Shown here: one piece after another, positions 28,731-38,186 of the stretch
Numbering within the stretch: the first letter of the stretch is position 1
Layout: each line of letters opens with the position of its first letter
Assembly: GCF_023715655.1 (NCBI RefSeq)
Contig: NZ_JAMBON010000021.1
Coordinates: 1 to 54,398 of the forward strand
From: Oceanobacillus luteolus
GTDB lineage: Bacteria; Bacillota; Bacilli; Bacillales; Amphibacillaceae
DNA length: 54,398 nt
Reading direction: 5' to 3'
Program-made: the position numbers and the translations under genes
The notes under the pieces: generated by a model
What the model saw: only the letters and a program-made list of their open reading frames with translations
Databases searched by the model: none
Told to the model about the DNA's origin: nothing

Positions 28731-29290
28731 AATTGACAAGAGAATAGGTCTCTCTTGTCACGAAGAAGATCTATTTATGTGTAGAACCGACAATAGACCT
28801 GTTCTCTTGTCATGAAGGACGTCTGTTAATGTGAAGAACCGACAATAGAGCTGCTCTCTTGTCATGAAGGGCGTCTGTTAATGTGAAGAACCGACAATAG
28901 AGCTGCTCTCTTGTCATGAAGGGCGTCTGTTAATGTGAAGAACCGACAATAGAGCCGCTCTCATGTCACGAATGGGGTTAGTTTTTGTGAAGAACCGACA
29001 ATAGAGCTGCTCTCTTGTCATGAAGGGCGTCTGTTAATGTGAAGAACCGACAATAGAGCCGCTCTCATGTCACGAATGGGGTTAGTTTTCGTGAAGAATA
29101 GACAATAGAGCCGCTCTATTGTCAGGAATGAATTCAGTTTTCATGAAGAACCGACAATAGAGCCGCTCTCATGTCATGAAAGAGTTCAGTTTTTAAGAAG
29201 GACTGACGATATAGCCATTCTCTTGTACGGAATGCTATGTGTCTTGATAAGAAAACTTATAGTAAGTCACTTCTCTCGTCATAAACCATT
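28731..29290. repeat. Tandem array C: 52-bp units, about ten or eleven copies
   Basis: The motif CAATAG recurs at 28791, 28843, 28895, 28947, 28999, 29051, 29103 and 29155, always 52 apart, with a diverged copy at 29207 and a first unit 54 bases before the series; a further remnant is near 29259. Each unit carries a near-perfect 23-bp palindrome, GACAATAGAGC-T-GCTCTCTTGTC type, centred on one T. Between palindromes there are two unit types (AAGGGCGTCTGTTAATGT and AATGGGGTTAGTTTTCGT). No coding sequence, promoter or unique spacer is seen. Confidence 0.92.
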
Positions 29291-29301
29291 ACATTTAAAA
29301 A

Positions 29302-29330
29302 TAGCCCTGCGTAATGCGCGCTAGGGCTAA
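29302..29330 (-). terminator. Possible terminator after the NERD gene
   Basis: AGCCCT and AGGGCT arms with an inner GCG/CGC pairing; TTTTTAAATG follows on the minus strand. Confidence 0.6.
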
Positions 29331-29355
29331 TGAATAAATGCTGGATATCTAGTAT

Positions 29356-30264
29356 TTACTCAAAGTACGTCCACCTATTTACTCCAACAGCTTTAAAGTG
29401 CTTTGACAAAATTCGGTGTACTGTTCTTTTTGAAAAAACTCCTCCACACCAATCATAAATCTCCCCTGTAGTCACTCTCCTCTCCGGAAACAGCAACCGG
29501 AATTCCTTCACGGAGCGCAGCACGGCATTTGTAGGAGACTCCTTATGGCCACAGGATTCGCAGATACAGCTTCTTTTAACTGAATTAACTGCGCCCCTTC
29601 CACAAGTTGGACAGACGATTCCCTTTTTTAATTCTTCGTATGCATAATGTGGTTTATCAAATGGGTATTCTGTTTTTCTTAGGTCCAATAACTTAGCAGC
29701 AAGCCTTCTCATATTTGATGTTATGCTCGTAGACTGGTTGCTTACAAATTCCAGGTGTCGGTGGATCTGATTTGGAAAAATAACGGGAATATCAAGTGGT
29801 GCCTGATAGAGAGTGAATGCGGGATTTACAAAAATTACAGAAGCATCAATTGGAGTGTTATATCCGAGACTGAGGAGAACTTGGCGCAGAAGAGATTCTG
29901 CTCTACTTAATTGGTGCAGGGGGTTAAGGATTTCTTGCCGTGGTTTTTTAAAAAGCTTTTCATTTTCAAGATAAAAATCACCTTCAAAATTTTTCACTTC
30001 ATATAAAAAGATTTTCGCTTGGTTAATAATCAAACAATCTATCTGGAAGGCAGTTTGATTATATTCGAAAAGCAAATCATTTAAGATCAAGCCTTCACCG
30101 GTGATATTTTCCGTTAACTTGGAAAACAACAGCTCTCCTTCATAACCTTTTTTTAGATTGAGATAGGTGAGCTTGTCCTTGTTGGAAAGATGCATGCGTC
30201 TACTTAACGATTCAAAAAGCAATAGTTTTGGCGATGGCTGCAGTTTTGTGATTACTTCCATCAT
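29356..30264 (-). CDS. NERD-domain protein with C-terminal zinc ribbon
   Basis: A 302-residue protein. Residues about 38-150 are a NERD nuclease-related domain (GYEGELLFSKL … ILNDLLFEYNQTAFQIDCLIINQAKIFLYEVKN in part), with the acidic and Lys residues of a PD-(D/E)XK-like core (D in QIDCL, E-x-K in YEVKNF). A zinc ribbon follows (CPTCGRG … CICESCGHKE, about 218-243). The C-terminal 60 residues look like a winged-helix segment. NERD proteins are often plasmid- or stress-linked; the role here is unknown. It is a single gene with an AGGAGAGGAAG ribosome site. Confidence 0.8.
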   Translation of the reverse strand: MMEVITKLQPSPKLLLFESLSRRMHLSNKDKLTYLNLKKGYEGELLFSKLTENITGEGLILNDLLFEYNQTAFQIDCLIINQAKIFLYEVKNFEGDFYLENEKLFKKPRQEILNPLHQLSRAESLLRQVLLSLGYNTPIDASVIFVNPAFTLYQAPLDIPVIFPNQIHRHLEFVSNQSTSITSNMRRLAAKLLDLRKTEYPFDKPHYAYEELKKGIVCPTCGRGAVNSVKRSCICESCGHKESPTNAVLRSVKEFRLLFPERRVTTGEIYDWCGGVFSKRTVHRILSKHFKAVGVNRWTYFE

Positions 30265-30405
30265 TCACTTCCTCTCCTATAATTTAGATATCACATCAAT
30301 AATATCATAAGTTGCACTATTCCGTTATTTAATACTCAATTTAAAAATGAATAACCATTCAATTTGTGGTAAATTAATGATAATAAGATGCGAGGAGCGA
30401 TTATC

Positions 30406-31218
30406 ATGTTGATTAAAACCGAGGCCAATGAGGGGACGATAGGTAACGTTAGATATATGGAAGGTGTTGTTGCCTTAAATAGAGTGAAATTAAATGTGTA
30501 TTGTTATGAAGTAGATGGTATGTTAATCGATACTGGTGCTCCTAGATTACTGAGCGAATTCAAATCATTTTTTGATAAAGTTCGTGCAGATAAAGTAGTG
30601 TTGACCCATTCTCATGAAGATCATGTTGGTGGAGTGGCATACATAAAGCGTAAATATAATCTACCAATTTATATGGATAAAATCGGTATAGAGGATTCTA
30701 TGAAAAAAGCGAACTACCCATTTTATCGTAAAGTCTTCTGGGGGAAAAGAGAACCTTTTCAAGCGCTTCCTCTTGAAAAAACAATTGAATCAAGAAATGC
30801 AACTTGGGATGTCATTCAGACACCAGGTCATGCGCCAGATCATGTCTCTCTCCTCAATCGAAAGACTGGGCAGCTATTTACTGGAGATCTCTTTGTCCAG
30901 CCGCAAACGAAGATCATATTGAAGGATGAAAGCATTCCTACAATCATCTCTTCGATCCGTCGGGTGTTAGGGTATGATTTTGAGGAGTTGTATTGCTGCC
31001 ATGCTGGACATGTGAAAAGCGGCCGAAGTGTTTTGCAAAGTAAATTGGATTATCTTCTGGAGCTTCAGGAGAAAATACGTGAACTGAGTAGAAAGGGCTA
31101 TAGTGAGAAAGAAATTCAAAAACAATTGTTCAATGGAAGGTATTCCATTTCATATATTTCTTTCGGAGAATGGGACTCCATCCACATTATTCGCTCGGTT
31201 CTCAGAGAAACACCCTAA
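30406..31218 (+). CDS. Metallo-beta-lactamase-fold hydrolase
   Basis: A 270-residue MBL-fold enzyme with the metal-binding motif THSHEDHVGG near residue 67, a third metal His in TPGHAPDHVS, the bridging Asp in FTGDLFV, and a C-terminal His in CCHAGHVKSG. Members include glyoxalase-II-like and lactonase-like enzymes (for example B. subtilis YflN); the substrate cannot be told. ATG at 30406 is chosen because GAGGAGCG precedes it by 7 bases; the ATG at 30388 would place the ribosome site in the coding region. Confidence 0.88.
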   Translation: MLIKTEANEGTIGNVRYMEGVVALNRVKLNVYCYEVDGMLIDTGAPRLLSEFKSFFDKVRADKVVLTHSHEDHVGGVAYIKRKYNLPIYMDKIGIEDSMKKANYPFYRKVFWGKREPFQALPLEKTIESRNATWDVIQTPGHAPDHVSLLNRKTGQLFTGDLFVQPQTKIILKDESIPTIISSIRRVLGYDFEELYCCHAGHVKSGRSVLQSKLDYLLELQEKIRELSRKGYSEKEIQKQLFNGRYSISYISFGEWDSIHIIRSVLRETP

Positions 31219-31335
31219 TCGACGAAAATAGACATGTTTCGATAATATGACAGAAAATAATAGGTTTTTACCATTCATTTAACCTAAAGTTTCCTTTATA
31301 CTAGATTTAACTTGAAATTAGGAGATTGATAGGTA

Positions 31336-32544
31336 ATGGGTAGAGCACAACTTTGGGTGAGGACAGTCATGGGAATTCTCCTGTTAAGCCTAGTCTTTCC
31401 TTGGGTCGTTCATGGGGAAGAGGCGATAACGATTTCGAAGCATGCTGAAAGAGAAACGAACATTGAGTTATTCGATCCGAGTCAAAAAATGAAGCGATTT
31501 TCCTTTGATTCGGGGCTTAACTTTGAATATCCGGATGCTGTAAGAGGGATTTATGTAACCGGTAATTCCGCTGGTGGCAGCCGTTTCAATGATCTCCTTA
31601 ATCTAGTAGATTCCACCGCGTTAAATGCTATGGTTATAGATATTAAAGAAGACCACGGTAATTTGACTTTTGTGCCAGATGAAGATTCTCCCTATGCAGA
31701 TATTGCGAAAAACTATATTTCCGATCCTGAGGGTATGATGAAAATGTTGGAAGAAAAAGAGATTTACCCGATCGCAAGAATTGTCGTTTTCAAAGATTCT
31801 GTATTGGCGAAAAAACGACCAGATTTATCATTTACTGAGAATGGTGAGGTTTGGGTAAATAACCGCGGAGAAGCATTTGTTAATCCGTTTGAAAAAGAGG
31901 TCTGGGAATATAATGTAGAAATCGCGAAAATGGCTGTAGAACTTGGATTCCAGGAAATCCAATTTGATTATGTGCGTTTTCCAGAAGGATTTGAGAAAAA
32001 AGATGAATCATTGTCTTACACATTAGGAGATTATGAAGATCTTGAGATGAATAATGTTAAAAAGCGTGTAGAAGCTGTAACGGATTTTGTTGCCTATGCA
32101 CGTGAAGAGTTGTCGCAATACGGGGTCGATGTCTCGGTCGACATTTTTGGCTATGCAGCGACATTGGAAGAGACGCCTGGTATCGGTCAAAACTTCTCAC
32201 GGATTTCAGATAACGTAGATGTTATCTCTTCGATGATTTATCCGAGCCACTGGTCAAGCTATTTCGGAATTGAGAAACCAGATACTGAACCGTATCGTCT
32301 GGTGAGCGAGTACGCGAAAGTAGAGAATGAAGTATTGGGTGCACTTGAAGATCCTCCAGTTTCCCGCCCTTGGCTGCAAGATTTCGAAGCTCCTTGGCTT
32401 TATGATGGAAAGACGAAACAGTACGGAAAAGCTGAGGTGGAAGCACAAATCCAAGCGCTCTATGAAAATGGCATCAACGAGTTTTTACTGTGGAATGCTG
32501 GAAATGTCTATACTGAAAATGTGGATTATTTGATAGGGAAATAA
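31336..32544 (+). CDS. Secreted DUF4015 putative glycoside hydrolase
   Basis: A 402-residue exported protein. The signal peptide (about 1-27: MGILLLSLVFPWVVHGEE) is followed by a TIM-barrel DUF4015 domain: VRGIYVTGNSAGG, MVIDIKEDHGNL, EIQFDYVRFPEG, DVSVDIFGYAAT, ISSMIYPSHWSS, FLLWNAGNVYTE. Conserved Asp residues in DIKED and FDYVRFP are likely active-site candidates. Substrate unknown, probably a wall or exopolysaccharide. A terminator follows. Confidence 0.85.
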   Translation: MGRAQLWVRTVMGILLLSLVFPWVVHGEEAITISKHAERETNIELFDPSQKMKRFSFDSGLNFEYPDAVRGIYVTGNSAGGSRFNDLLNLVDSTALNAMVIDIKEDHGNLTFVPDEDSPYADIAKNYISDPEGMMKMLEEKEIYPIARIVVFKDSVLAKKRPDLSFTENGEVWVNNRGEAFVNPFEKEVWEYNVEIAKMAVELGFQEIQFDYVRFPEGFEKKDESLSYTLGDYEDLEMNNVKKRVEAVTDFVAYAREELSQYGVDVSVDIFGYAATLEETPGIGQNFSRISDNVDVISSMIYPSHWSSYFGIEKPDTEPYRLVSEYAKVENEVLGALEDPPVSRPWLQDFEAPWLYDGKTKQYGKAEVEAQIQALYENGINEFLLWNAGNVYTENVDYLIGK

Positions 32545-32548
32545 ATAT

Positions 32549-32580
32549 GGGACAAGGGGTTTTTGCCCCAAGTCCCTTTT
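32549..32580 (+). terminator. Terminator after the DUF4015 gene
   Basis: GGGAC-AAGGGG and CCCC-AAGTCCC arms with TTTT after. The remaining gap to spx holds a TATACT near 32746 without an obvious -35 element, and nothing else recognisable. Confidence 0.75.
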
Positions 32581-32848
32581 CTATGGATGTTCTCTATTGA
32601 AAATTGATAGTCATTTTTTTCAATTAAGGGGTTTAATTGAAAATGGATAGGGTACAATACCGAGTAGATAATATTTTAAGCAGGCTATTTGAAAAATAAG
32701 CTAATAATCGTCGTTTACCCCCTACTTTTTTATAGATGAATGTAGTATACTGATGAAGGGATTATTTAAACTTATTTTAATATAAGAATGAAATGGGTTT
32801 AATGATAGCTTGCATAGCATTAGAAATAAATATTGAGGAGTGAAGTAC

Positions 32849-33244
32849 ATGGTAACACTTTATACCTCACCAAGTTGCACATCCTGCAGAAAAGCTAAAG
32901 CTTGGTTGGAAAACAATGAGATTCCGTATAAAGAACGTAACATTTTTTCGGAACCGCTATCAATTGAAGAAATTAAAGAGATTTTACGGATGACGGAGGA
33001 TGGAACTGACGAAATCATTTCCACGCGCTCAAAAGTATTTCAGAAATTGGATGTAAATATTGAGCAGTTGCCGATGCAAGATTTATTTGATCTTATTCAA
33101 AAAAATCCAGGCTTACTAAGAAGACCGATTATCCTTGATGAGAAACGACTTCAAGTTGGTTATAACGAAGACGAAATCAGACGTTTCCTACCTAGAACAG
33201 TTCGGACATTCCAATTACGTGAAGCACAGCGGATGGTCAACTAG
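32849..33244 (+). CDS. spx: Transcriptional regulator Spx
   Basis: Spx binds the RNA polymerase alpha C-terminal domain and controls the disulfide stress response. The 131-residue sequence is close to B. subtilis Spx: N-terminal redox switch CTSC (Cys 10 and 13 in [17 protein letters not shown]), the conserved SRSKVFQ-like [10 protein letters not shown], and [31 protein letters not shown] at 32849 follows GAGGAGTGA. The C-terminal tail (REAQRMVN) differs in its last residues from B. subtilis (…RLAN), where ClpXP recognition occurs. SpxH and MecA, adaptors for ClpXP and ClpCP, are encoded nearby. Confidence 0.97.
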   Translation: MVTLYTSPSCTSCRKAKAWLENNEIPYKERNIFSEPLSIEEIKEILRMTEDGTDEIISTRSKVFQKLDVNIEQLPMQDLFDLIQKNPGLLRRPIILDEKRLQVGYNEDEIRRFLPRTVRTFQLREAQRMVN

Positions 33245-33263
33245 TCGAAGTACTTAACATTAT

Positions 33264-33302
33264 AAAGCACAGGACGGTTTGCGCAGGGTCTTGTGCTTTT
33301 AT
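33264..33302 (+). terminator. Terminator after spx
   Basis: AAAGCACA-GGAC and GTC-TTGTGCTTTT arms. The rest of the 315-base gap before mecA shows no other recognisable element. Confidence 0.75.
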
Positions 33303-33559
33303 TTATTTACTACCCCGATAATGACCCCACAACTTCTTGCTGCTCAAAAAAAGACGTGACAAATCCTTCAATCTGGTTTAAAATAACTATTTAATTATAG
33401 GCATATTCATTTCCAAAACACCATATTTTATCATACAATGGCTATAAGCAATGAAAGGTGACCATATGCTGTAGTTAGAGAATAAAGTGAGCAACCTGGG
33501 AAGAAGTTGTAAACTGATTTATATATATATAATCTTTCGTTTGAAGGGAGAGAAGAACG

Positions 33560-34252
33560 ATGGAAATAGAAAGAATCAATGAAAATACAATCAAGTTTTA
33601 TATTTCATATTTAGATATTGAAAATCTCGGTTATGAGAGGGAAGAGATTTGGTATAACCGGGAGCGCAGTGAGCAGTTATTTTGGCATATGATGGATGAA
33701 GTCAATCAAAAAGAAGACTTCAATCCGGAGGGGCCTCTCTGGATCCAAGTTCAAGCGATGGAAAAAGGTTTGGAGATCATCGTAACGAAAGCTAAGATTT
33801 CCAAACAAGATGAGTACGAATTTGATGATGAAGATGATGAGTCAATGGATTTGCATGGGGAAGAAGATATTGAGGGAATTCTTGAGGATACGTTTGGTAA
33901 AAGTATCGACGACAAAGAAGAGGATGATCTAGGTTTCCACGAAGAAAAGTTATGGATTGCTGTACAATTCAATGATTTTGAAGACGTCATTCAGCTTAGC
34001 CATGTCATGAAGCATGACTATGAAATTCAAGAGCAGACGTTATATCATTACGAGGGTAAGTATTACCTCTATGTTCAGTTTGGTATTGAAGTATTGGACG
34101 ATGAGGCTATACAAGAAAATCTGGAGAGTAAGATTCTTGAATTTGCAACAGCTTCGAATGTTTCATTGCACGTGCTTGAAGAATATGGAAAGAAAATTAT
34201 CGAAAATAATACATTTGGAGAAATCAGTAAGCATTTCCCAGCAGAAAAATAG
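33560..34252 (+). CDS. mecA: Adaptor protein MecA
   Basis: MecA delivers ComK and other substrates to ClpCP protease, restraining competence. The 230-residue protein has the N-terminal substrate-binding part starting MEIERINENTIKFYISYLDIE, an acidic linker (about residues 90-125, rich in Asp and Glu), and the C-terminal ClpC-binding domain (LHVLEEYGKKIIENNTFGEISKHF). It is followed by a terminator that overlaps its stop codon. Confidence 0.96.
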   Translation: MEIERINENTIKFYISYLDIENLGYEREEIWYNRERSEQLFWHMMDEVNQKEDFNPEGPLWIQVQAMEKGLEIIVTKAKISKQDEYEFDDEDDESMDLHGEEDIEGILEDTFGKSIDDKEEDDLGFHEEKLWIAVQFNDFEDVIQLSHVMKHDYEIQEQTLYHYEGKYYLYVQFGIEVLDDEAIQENLESKILEFATASNVSLHVLEEYGKKIIENNTFGEISKHFPAEK

Positions 34253-34278
34253 ACATCTTGATGAGATGTCTATTTTTT
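34245..34278 (+). terminator. Terminator after mecA
   Basis: AAATAGACATCT and AGATGTCTATTT form a 12-bp stem with a TGATG loop and T tail; the stop codon lies within the left arm. Confidence 0.88.
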
Positions 34279-34337
34279 GTGTTTTATTGCAGGATTTCGA
34301 ATCACTCTGTCGAATAAACTAATACGGAGGTGATTCG

Positions 34338-35519
34338 ATGCTTCAGGCAAAACTAAATAATGGCAAACTGATTACTCCAGCTATGTTTCCGAGACAAAAG
34401 GTTTTAGAATTAAAATCTGGAAAGCATGTTTATTTTTGTCCAGTCTGCGGAGAAAGAGTAATCTTACGGGCAGGTGAGAAGGTGATTGCCCATTTTGCTC
34501 ATGCTAAGGATGCGGATTGTCCTACTATTGGTGGAGGGGAAGGGGCGTATCATGAACAAGGTAAACTCCGGCTTTACCAGTGGCTCCGCAATCAAGGCTT
34601 GAAAGTTAAACTGGAAAGCTATGTACCTGAAATTAGACAACGTCCAGATTTATTAGTGCACGTCCAAGATAAGAGAATTGCCATCGAGTATCAATGCGTT
34701 AAAATTGCAACGGAAGAGATCATTAGTCGTACAACTGGTTATCAGCAAGCGGGAATCCACGTCCTTTGGATTCTTGGAGATAAGCTAATGAAACGCAGAG
34801 GCAGTCAGATGCTTAGGCTAGATTCATTTAAGAAAGCACTCATCCATCAATATTCCCCGGAATATCCATTAAGTATTTTCTACTTTTGTCCACTTACAAG
34901 TAAATTCATTAAATTTCAAGACTTAACCTTCATCAACACACACCACGCAGTTGGCAAACTTACCATTTCCCCTTTGAGACAAACTAATCTTCGTGAACTG
35001 TTATCCAAAGCGTATGTGTCAAAAGGAGTTTTAAATTCAATTTGGAAACGGGAAAAGAAGCGGTTCCGACTATCAAGAAAGTACAGAGTTTATGGGAGAG
35101 AGAAAGGATGGTTGAACTGGTTATATGAAAAAGGGGTTTATAAGGAACAGCTGCCGTCCATTGTCCATCTCCCCATTTTAAGTGCTTATTTGCTGAAAGT
35201 ACCTGGCTGGATATGGCAAAGCCAAATTGTATTTCAAGTTCTTGCTAGAGTACGAATAGGTGGGATTGTCAGCTTGTCTCAATGCATCAAGGTCACAAAA
35301 GATGATCTGCTATCTCCAGAAGACTTTCCTTTAATTACATCCCCAATGGACCCTATTCTTGAATATTTGCTTCTCCTATGCGAAGCAGGTATCCTCGAGC
35401 GAACCTCGGAAACTACCTTCAAGAAGATTTCAGAAATCCAGCTACATACGGAATTGGAAACGGCAATTCAAACAGATTCCCTACTTATTGATACACTTTT
35501 TAAAAATAATAATCATTAA
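34338..35519 (+). CDS. coiA: Competence protein CoiA-like
   Basis: CoiA is required for transformation recombination. The 393-residue protein has the N-terminal zinc-type segment (CPVCGERVILRAG … HFAHAKDADCP) near residues 35-65, the nuclease-like core RPDLLVHVQDKRIAIEYQC (about 112-130, with Asp and E-x-Q in place of ExK), and a long helical C-terminal region. The order mecA-coiA-pepF is conserved across Bacillus. GGAGGTGA sets the start. Confidence 0.9.
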   Translation: MLQAKLNNGKLITPAMFPRQKVLELKSGKHVYFCPVCGERVILRAGEKVIAHFAHAKDADCPTIGGGEGAYHEQGKLRLYQWLRNQGLKVKLESYVPEIRQRPDLLVHVQDKRIAIEYQCVKIATEEIISRTTGYQQAGIHVLWILGDKLMKRRGSQMLRLDSFKKALIHQYSPEYPLSIFYFCPLTSKFIKFQDLTFINTHHAVGKLTISPLRQTNLRELLSKAYVSKGVLNSIWKREKKRFRLSRKYRVYGREKGWLNWLYEKGVYKEQLPSIVHLPILSAYLLKVPGWIWQSQIVFQVLARVRIGGIVSLSQCIKVTKDDLLSPEDFPLITSPMDPILEYLLLLCEAGILERTSETTFKKISEIQLHTELETAIQTDSLLIDTLFKNNNH

Positions 35520-35673
35520 TCAAGCATGAAAGCCCATTGATTCGGTATACTAAATATACCTGAAAATGTTTAGCCGCTTTGGCATTATTTTCTAATCAAC
35601 ATGGATGAATATAAAGGATTTCCTATGAATATCTAGAAATAGTATAGGAAGTGTATTAAAGGAGGATATTGGG

Positions 35674-37482
35674 ATGACAAACGCAACAAAAGAATTGAAA
35701 AAGAGAAATGAAGTTCCTGTTGAATTGACATGGCGTTTGGAAGATATTTTCGCAAGCGATGAAGATTGGAAAAAAGAATATAAACAACTGGAGGCAGACC
35801 TCCCGCAAATTGATAAGTTCCAAGGGAAATTGGATACTTCTGCTGATGCGTTATATGATTTGCTGAAATTACAGGATGACTTATCATCCCGCTTAGGTAA
35901 ATTATATACATATGCTCATATGCGCTACGATCAAGACACGACCAATTCTTTCTATCAAGACTTAAATGCCCAGGCAGAGACGCTGTTGACAAAGGCGTCC
36001 AGTAAAATGAGCTATATCGTACCTGAAATTCTTGCTATGGAAGAAGGGAAACTCGATCAGTTTTTAGAGGACGAGGAAGAGCTTAAGCTTTATGAAAAAG
36101 TATTGACTGATATCGCTAAAAGACGTCCTCATGTGTTGAGCGAAAAAGAAGAAGTACTATTAGCTGAAGCTGGGGAAGCTCTGTCAACTGGTGCGCAAAC
36201 GTTTGGAATGTTGAATAACGCCGATTTAACTTTCCCTTCCATTAAAAATGAAGACGGAGAAGAAGTAGACGTCACTCACGGACGATATTCCACTTTCTTG
36301 GAATCCAAAGATCGTCGAGTCCGTAAAGACGCATTTATGGCTGTTTATGACACGTATGGAAAATTTAAAAATACATTTGCTGCAACACTTGGTGGAAATA
36401 TTAAAAAAGATAATTTCTATGCAAAAGTACGTAATTATGATTCTGCTAGGCAGGCTGCACTTTCCAATAACCATATTCCAGAAGAAGTATATGATAACCT
36501 TATAGCAGCAGTGAACGAAAGATTACCACTTCTACACCGTTACACAGAACTAAGGAAAAAGGTTCTTGGAGTCGACGAACTTCATATGTATGACCTTTAC
36601 ACACCATTAGTCAAAGAAGTCGATATGAAGGTGCCGTATGAGAAAGCAAAAGAGTATGTATTAAAAGGTCTTGAGCCGCTTGGAAGTGATTATCAATCCA
36701 TCTTGAATGAAGCTTTCAACAATCGTTGGATCGATGTCGAAGAGAATAAAGGAAAACGAAGCGGAGCCTATTCTTCGGGCACTTATGGAACAAATCCATA
36801 TATTTTAATGAACTGGCAGGACAATATTAATAATACGTTCACGTTAGCCCACGAGCTGGGCCACTCGGTTCATAGTTACTATACAAGAAAGAATCAGCCA
36901 TATCGTTATGGAAACTACTCGATTTTCGTTGCCGAGGTTGCTTCAACAACAAATGAAGCATTGTTGAATGATTATTTGTTGAAAAACCTTGAAGATGAAC
37001 AAGAAAAAGCTTATATTCTGAATCATTTCCTAGAAGGCTTCAGAGGGACTGTTTTCCGTCAAACGATGTTTGCAGAGTTTGAACATGATATCCATGTACG
37101 GGCTCAAAACGGTGAAGCTTTAACTGCTGATAAGTTAACAGAAATTTATTATGAACTCAACAAGAAGTATTACGGTCCAGCGGTAGTGAGCGATGAGGAA
37201 ATTGGTCTCGAGTGGGCTAGGATTCCACATTTCTACTACAATTATTATGTGTATCAATATGCTACTGGTTATTCTGCTGCAACATCCTTGGCACAGCAGA
37301 TTCTTGAAGAGGGAGAGCCTGCAGTAGAACGTTACCTCAATTACTTGAAGGCAGGAAGCAGTGATTATCCGATCGAGGTGCTTAAGCGCGCAGGTGTGGA
37401 TATGAATTCGAAACAGCCAATTCTATCTGCACTTGATGTATTTGAAGAGAAACTTAACGAGATGGAGAAATTATTAGGATAA
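35674..37482 (+). CDS. pepF: Oligoendopeptidase F (PepF)
   Basis: An M3B zinc metallopeptidase that degrades 7-17-residue peptides, 602 residues as usual. The zinc motif HELGHS lies near residue 391 with the third ligand Glu in NEALLNDYL. N-terminal ELTWRLEDIFASDEDW and SSGTYGTNPYILMNWQ are family hallmarks. A strong AAAGGAGG site precedes the ATG. A hairpin follows the stop. Confidence 0.96.
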   Translation: MTNATKELKKRNEVPVELTWRLEDIFASDEDWKKEYKQLEADLPQIDKFQGKLDTSADALYDLLKLQDDLSSRLGKLYTYAHMRYDQDTTNSFYQDLNAQAETLLTKASSKMSYIVPEILAMEEGKLDQFLEDEEELKLYEKVLTDIAKRRPHVLSEKEEVLLAEAGEALSTGAQTFGMLNNADLTFPSIKNEDGEEVDVTHGRYSTFLESKDRRVRKDAFMAVYDTYGKFKNTFAATLGGNIKKDNFYAKVRNYDSARQAALSNNHIPEEVYDNLIAAVNERLPLLHRYTELRKKVLGVDELHMYDLYTPLVKEVDMKVPYEKAKEYVLKGLEPLGSDYQSILNEAFNNRWIDVEENKGKRSGAYSSGTYGTNPYILMNWQDNINNTFTLAHELGHSVHSYYTRKNQPYRYGNYSIFVAEVASTTNEALLNDYLLKNLEDEQEKAYILNHFLEGFRGTVFRQTMFAEFEHDIHVRAQNGEALTADKLTEIYYELNKKYYGPAVVSDEEIGLEWARIPHFYYNYYVYQYATGYSAATSLAQQILEEGEPAVERYLNYLKAGSSDYPIEVLKRAGVDMNSKQPILSALDVFEEKLNEMEKLLG

Positions 37483-37511
37483 ATGTAAAGTTCATTCATA
37501 ATGAATGACGT

Positions 37512-37547
37512 GCTAAGGGAGCAGCGTAATCCAGCTGCTCCCTTAGC
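37512..37547. terminator. Terminator between pepF and the yizD-like gene
   Basis: GCTAAGGGAGCAGC and GCTGCTCCCTTAGC form a 14-bp perfect stem. The right arm contains the stop codon of the convergent small gene. The T-tract after it is weak on the plus strand (ATACACTTTTTTC lies 10 bases away). Confidence 0.7.
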
Positions 37548-37722
37548 GCATTCTACGATACACTTTTTTCTTTTGAGTCATCGAATAAAGCATTAAGTAA
37601 ATAGAAATAAACAGTAGGGGAAGAGTTAAGTATAGAGGGATAAGTCTCATTAAGCCAATGACGTTAATAAATAATGCAAGGATTAATAATAGAAAAAAGA
37701 ATAATGGAAGTAAGTTATTCAT
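37543..37722 (-). CDS. Small hydrophobic protein (YizD-like)
   Basis: A 59-residue protein, beginning MNNLLPLFFFLLLILAL, with two transmembrane helices (about 4-24 and 28-46) and a basic tail ending KKKVYRRMR. A good AAGGAGG ribosome site 7 bases before the ATG and the correct slot between pepF and spxH (as B. subtilis yizD) support it as a real gene. Function is unknown. Its promoter would lie between it and the first small RNA gene. Confidence 0.75.
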   Translation of the reverse strand: MNNLLPLFFFLLLILALFINVIGLMRLIPLYLTLPLLFISIYLMLYSMTQKKKVYRRMR

Positions 37723-37807
37723 AAGCCACCTCCTTGTTACTATAAAATATGAATGACAAACTAAAATATAACTATCTCGAAAATATCACAAACTAAAATT
37801 GAACAAT

Positions 37808-37859
37808 TTGTGAATGTATGCACAAAAAAATTGCGCGTTGAAAAAAATGCTGTTATTAT
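37808..37859 (+). promoter_or_regulatory. Rex/ResD-like box and promoter of sRNA copy 1
   Basis: TTGTGAATGTATGCACAA (37808-37825) is an almost perfect Rex palindrome and also contains the ResD-type TTTGTGAAT. Five bases further on lies a -35 element TTGCGC (37831), then a 17-base spacer and a -10 element TATTAT (37854-37859). A second TCACAAA-type half site lies at about 37788. Confidence 0.78.
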
Positions 37860-37865
37860 ATAATT

Positions 37866-37987
37866 GTAAGTTGAAACAAACAAAACCCCTTTTGTTTGAT
37901 CATGAAACTTTCTCCCATCCCCCTTTGTAATCATACAAAGACGGAATACTTGAGAATATACGCTGCCCCGTATATTCTCATTTTTTT
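37866..37987 (+). ncRNA. roxS: RsaE/RoxS-type small RNA, copy 1
   Basis: Sequence and structure match the RsaE/RoxS family: a first hairpin CAAACAAAACCCCTTTTGTTTG with a C-rich loop, a single-stranded CTTTCTCCCATCCCCC stretch complementary to ribosome sites, a CTTTGTA/TACAAAG hairpin, and a terminator AGAATATACG…CGTATATTCT with seven T's. In S. aureus and B. subtilis this RNA represses central metabolism and redox-enzyme mRNAs. The position between pepF/yizD and spxH is, as I recall, the conserved one. A second copy lies 379 bases downstream. Confidence 0.92.
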
Positions 37988-38186
37988 ATGCTTTTATTTC
38001 CTGATAGTCGTTTAGGCTGAGGTAGGGGAGTGTATTAGAAATCAATGGGTCTAACGATTTAAAAGTTAAGCGATTACAATATTTCTGTTGTTATTATCAG
38101 ACAATAAATCCATATAGTTTGGTCATATTGTCCAAATGGGACAAAATTTTATTTATGGGTCACAAAATGTCCTGTTAGTGAACATT

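Noticed and set aside
28731-29290. A CRISPR array.
   Set aside because: There are no unique spacers: the entire 52-bp unit is repeated, and no cas genes are nearby.
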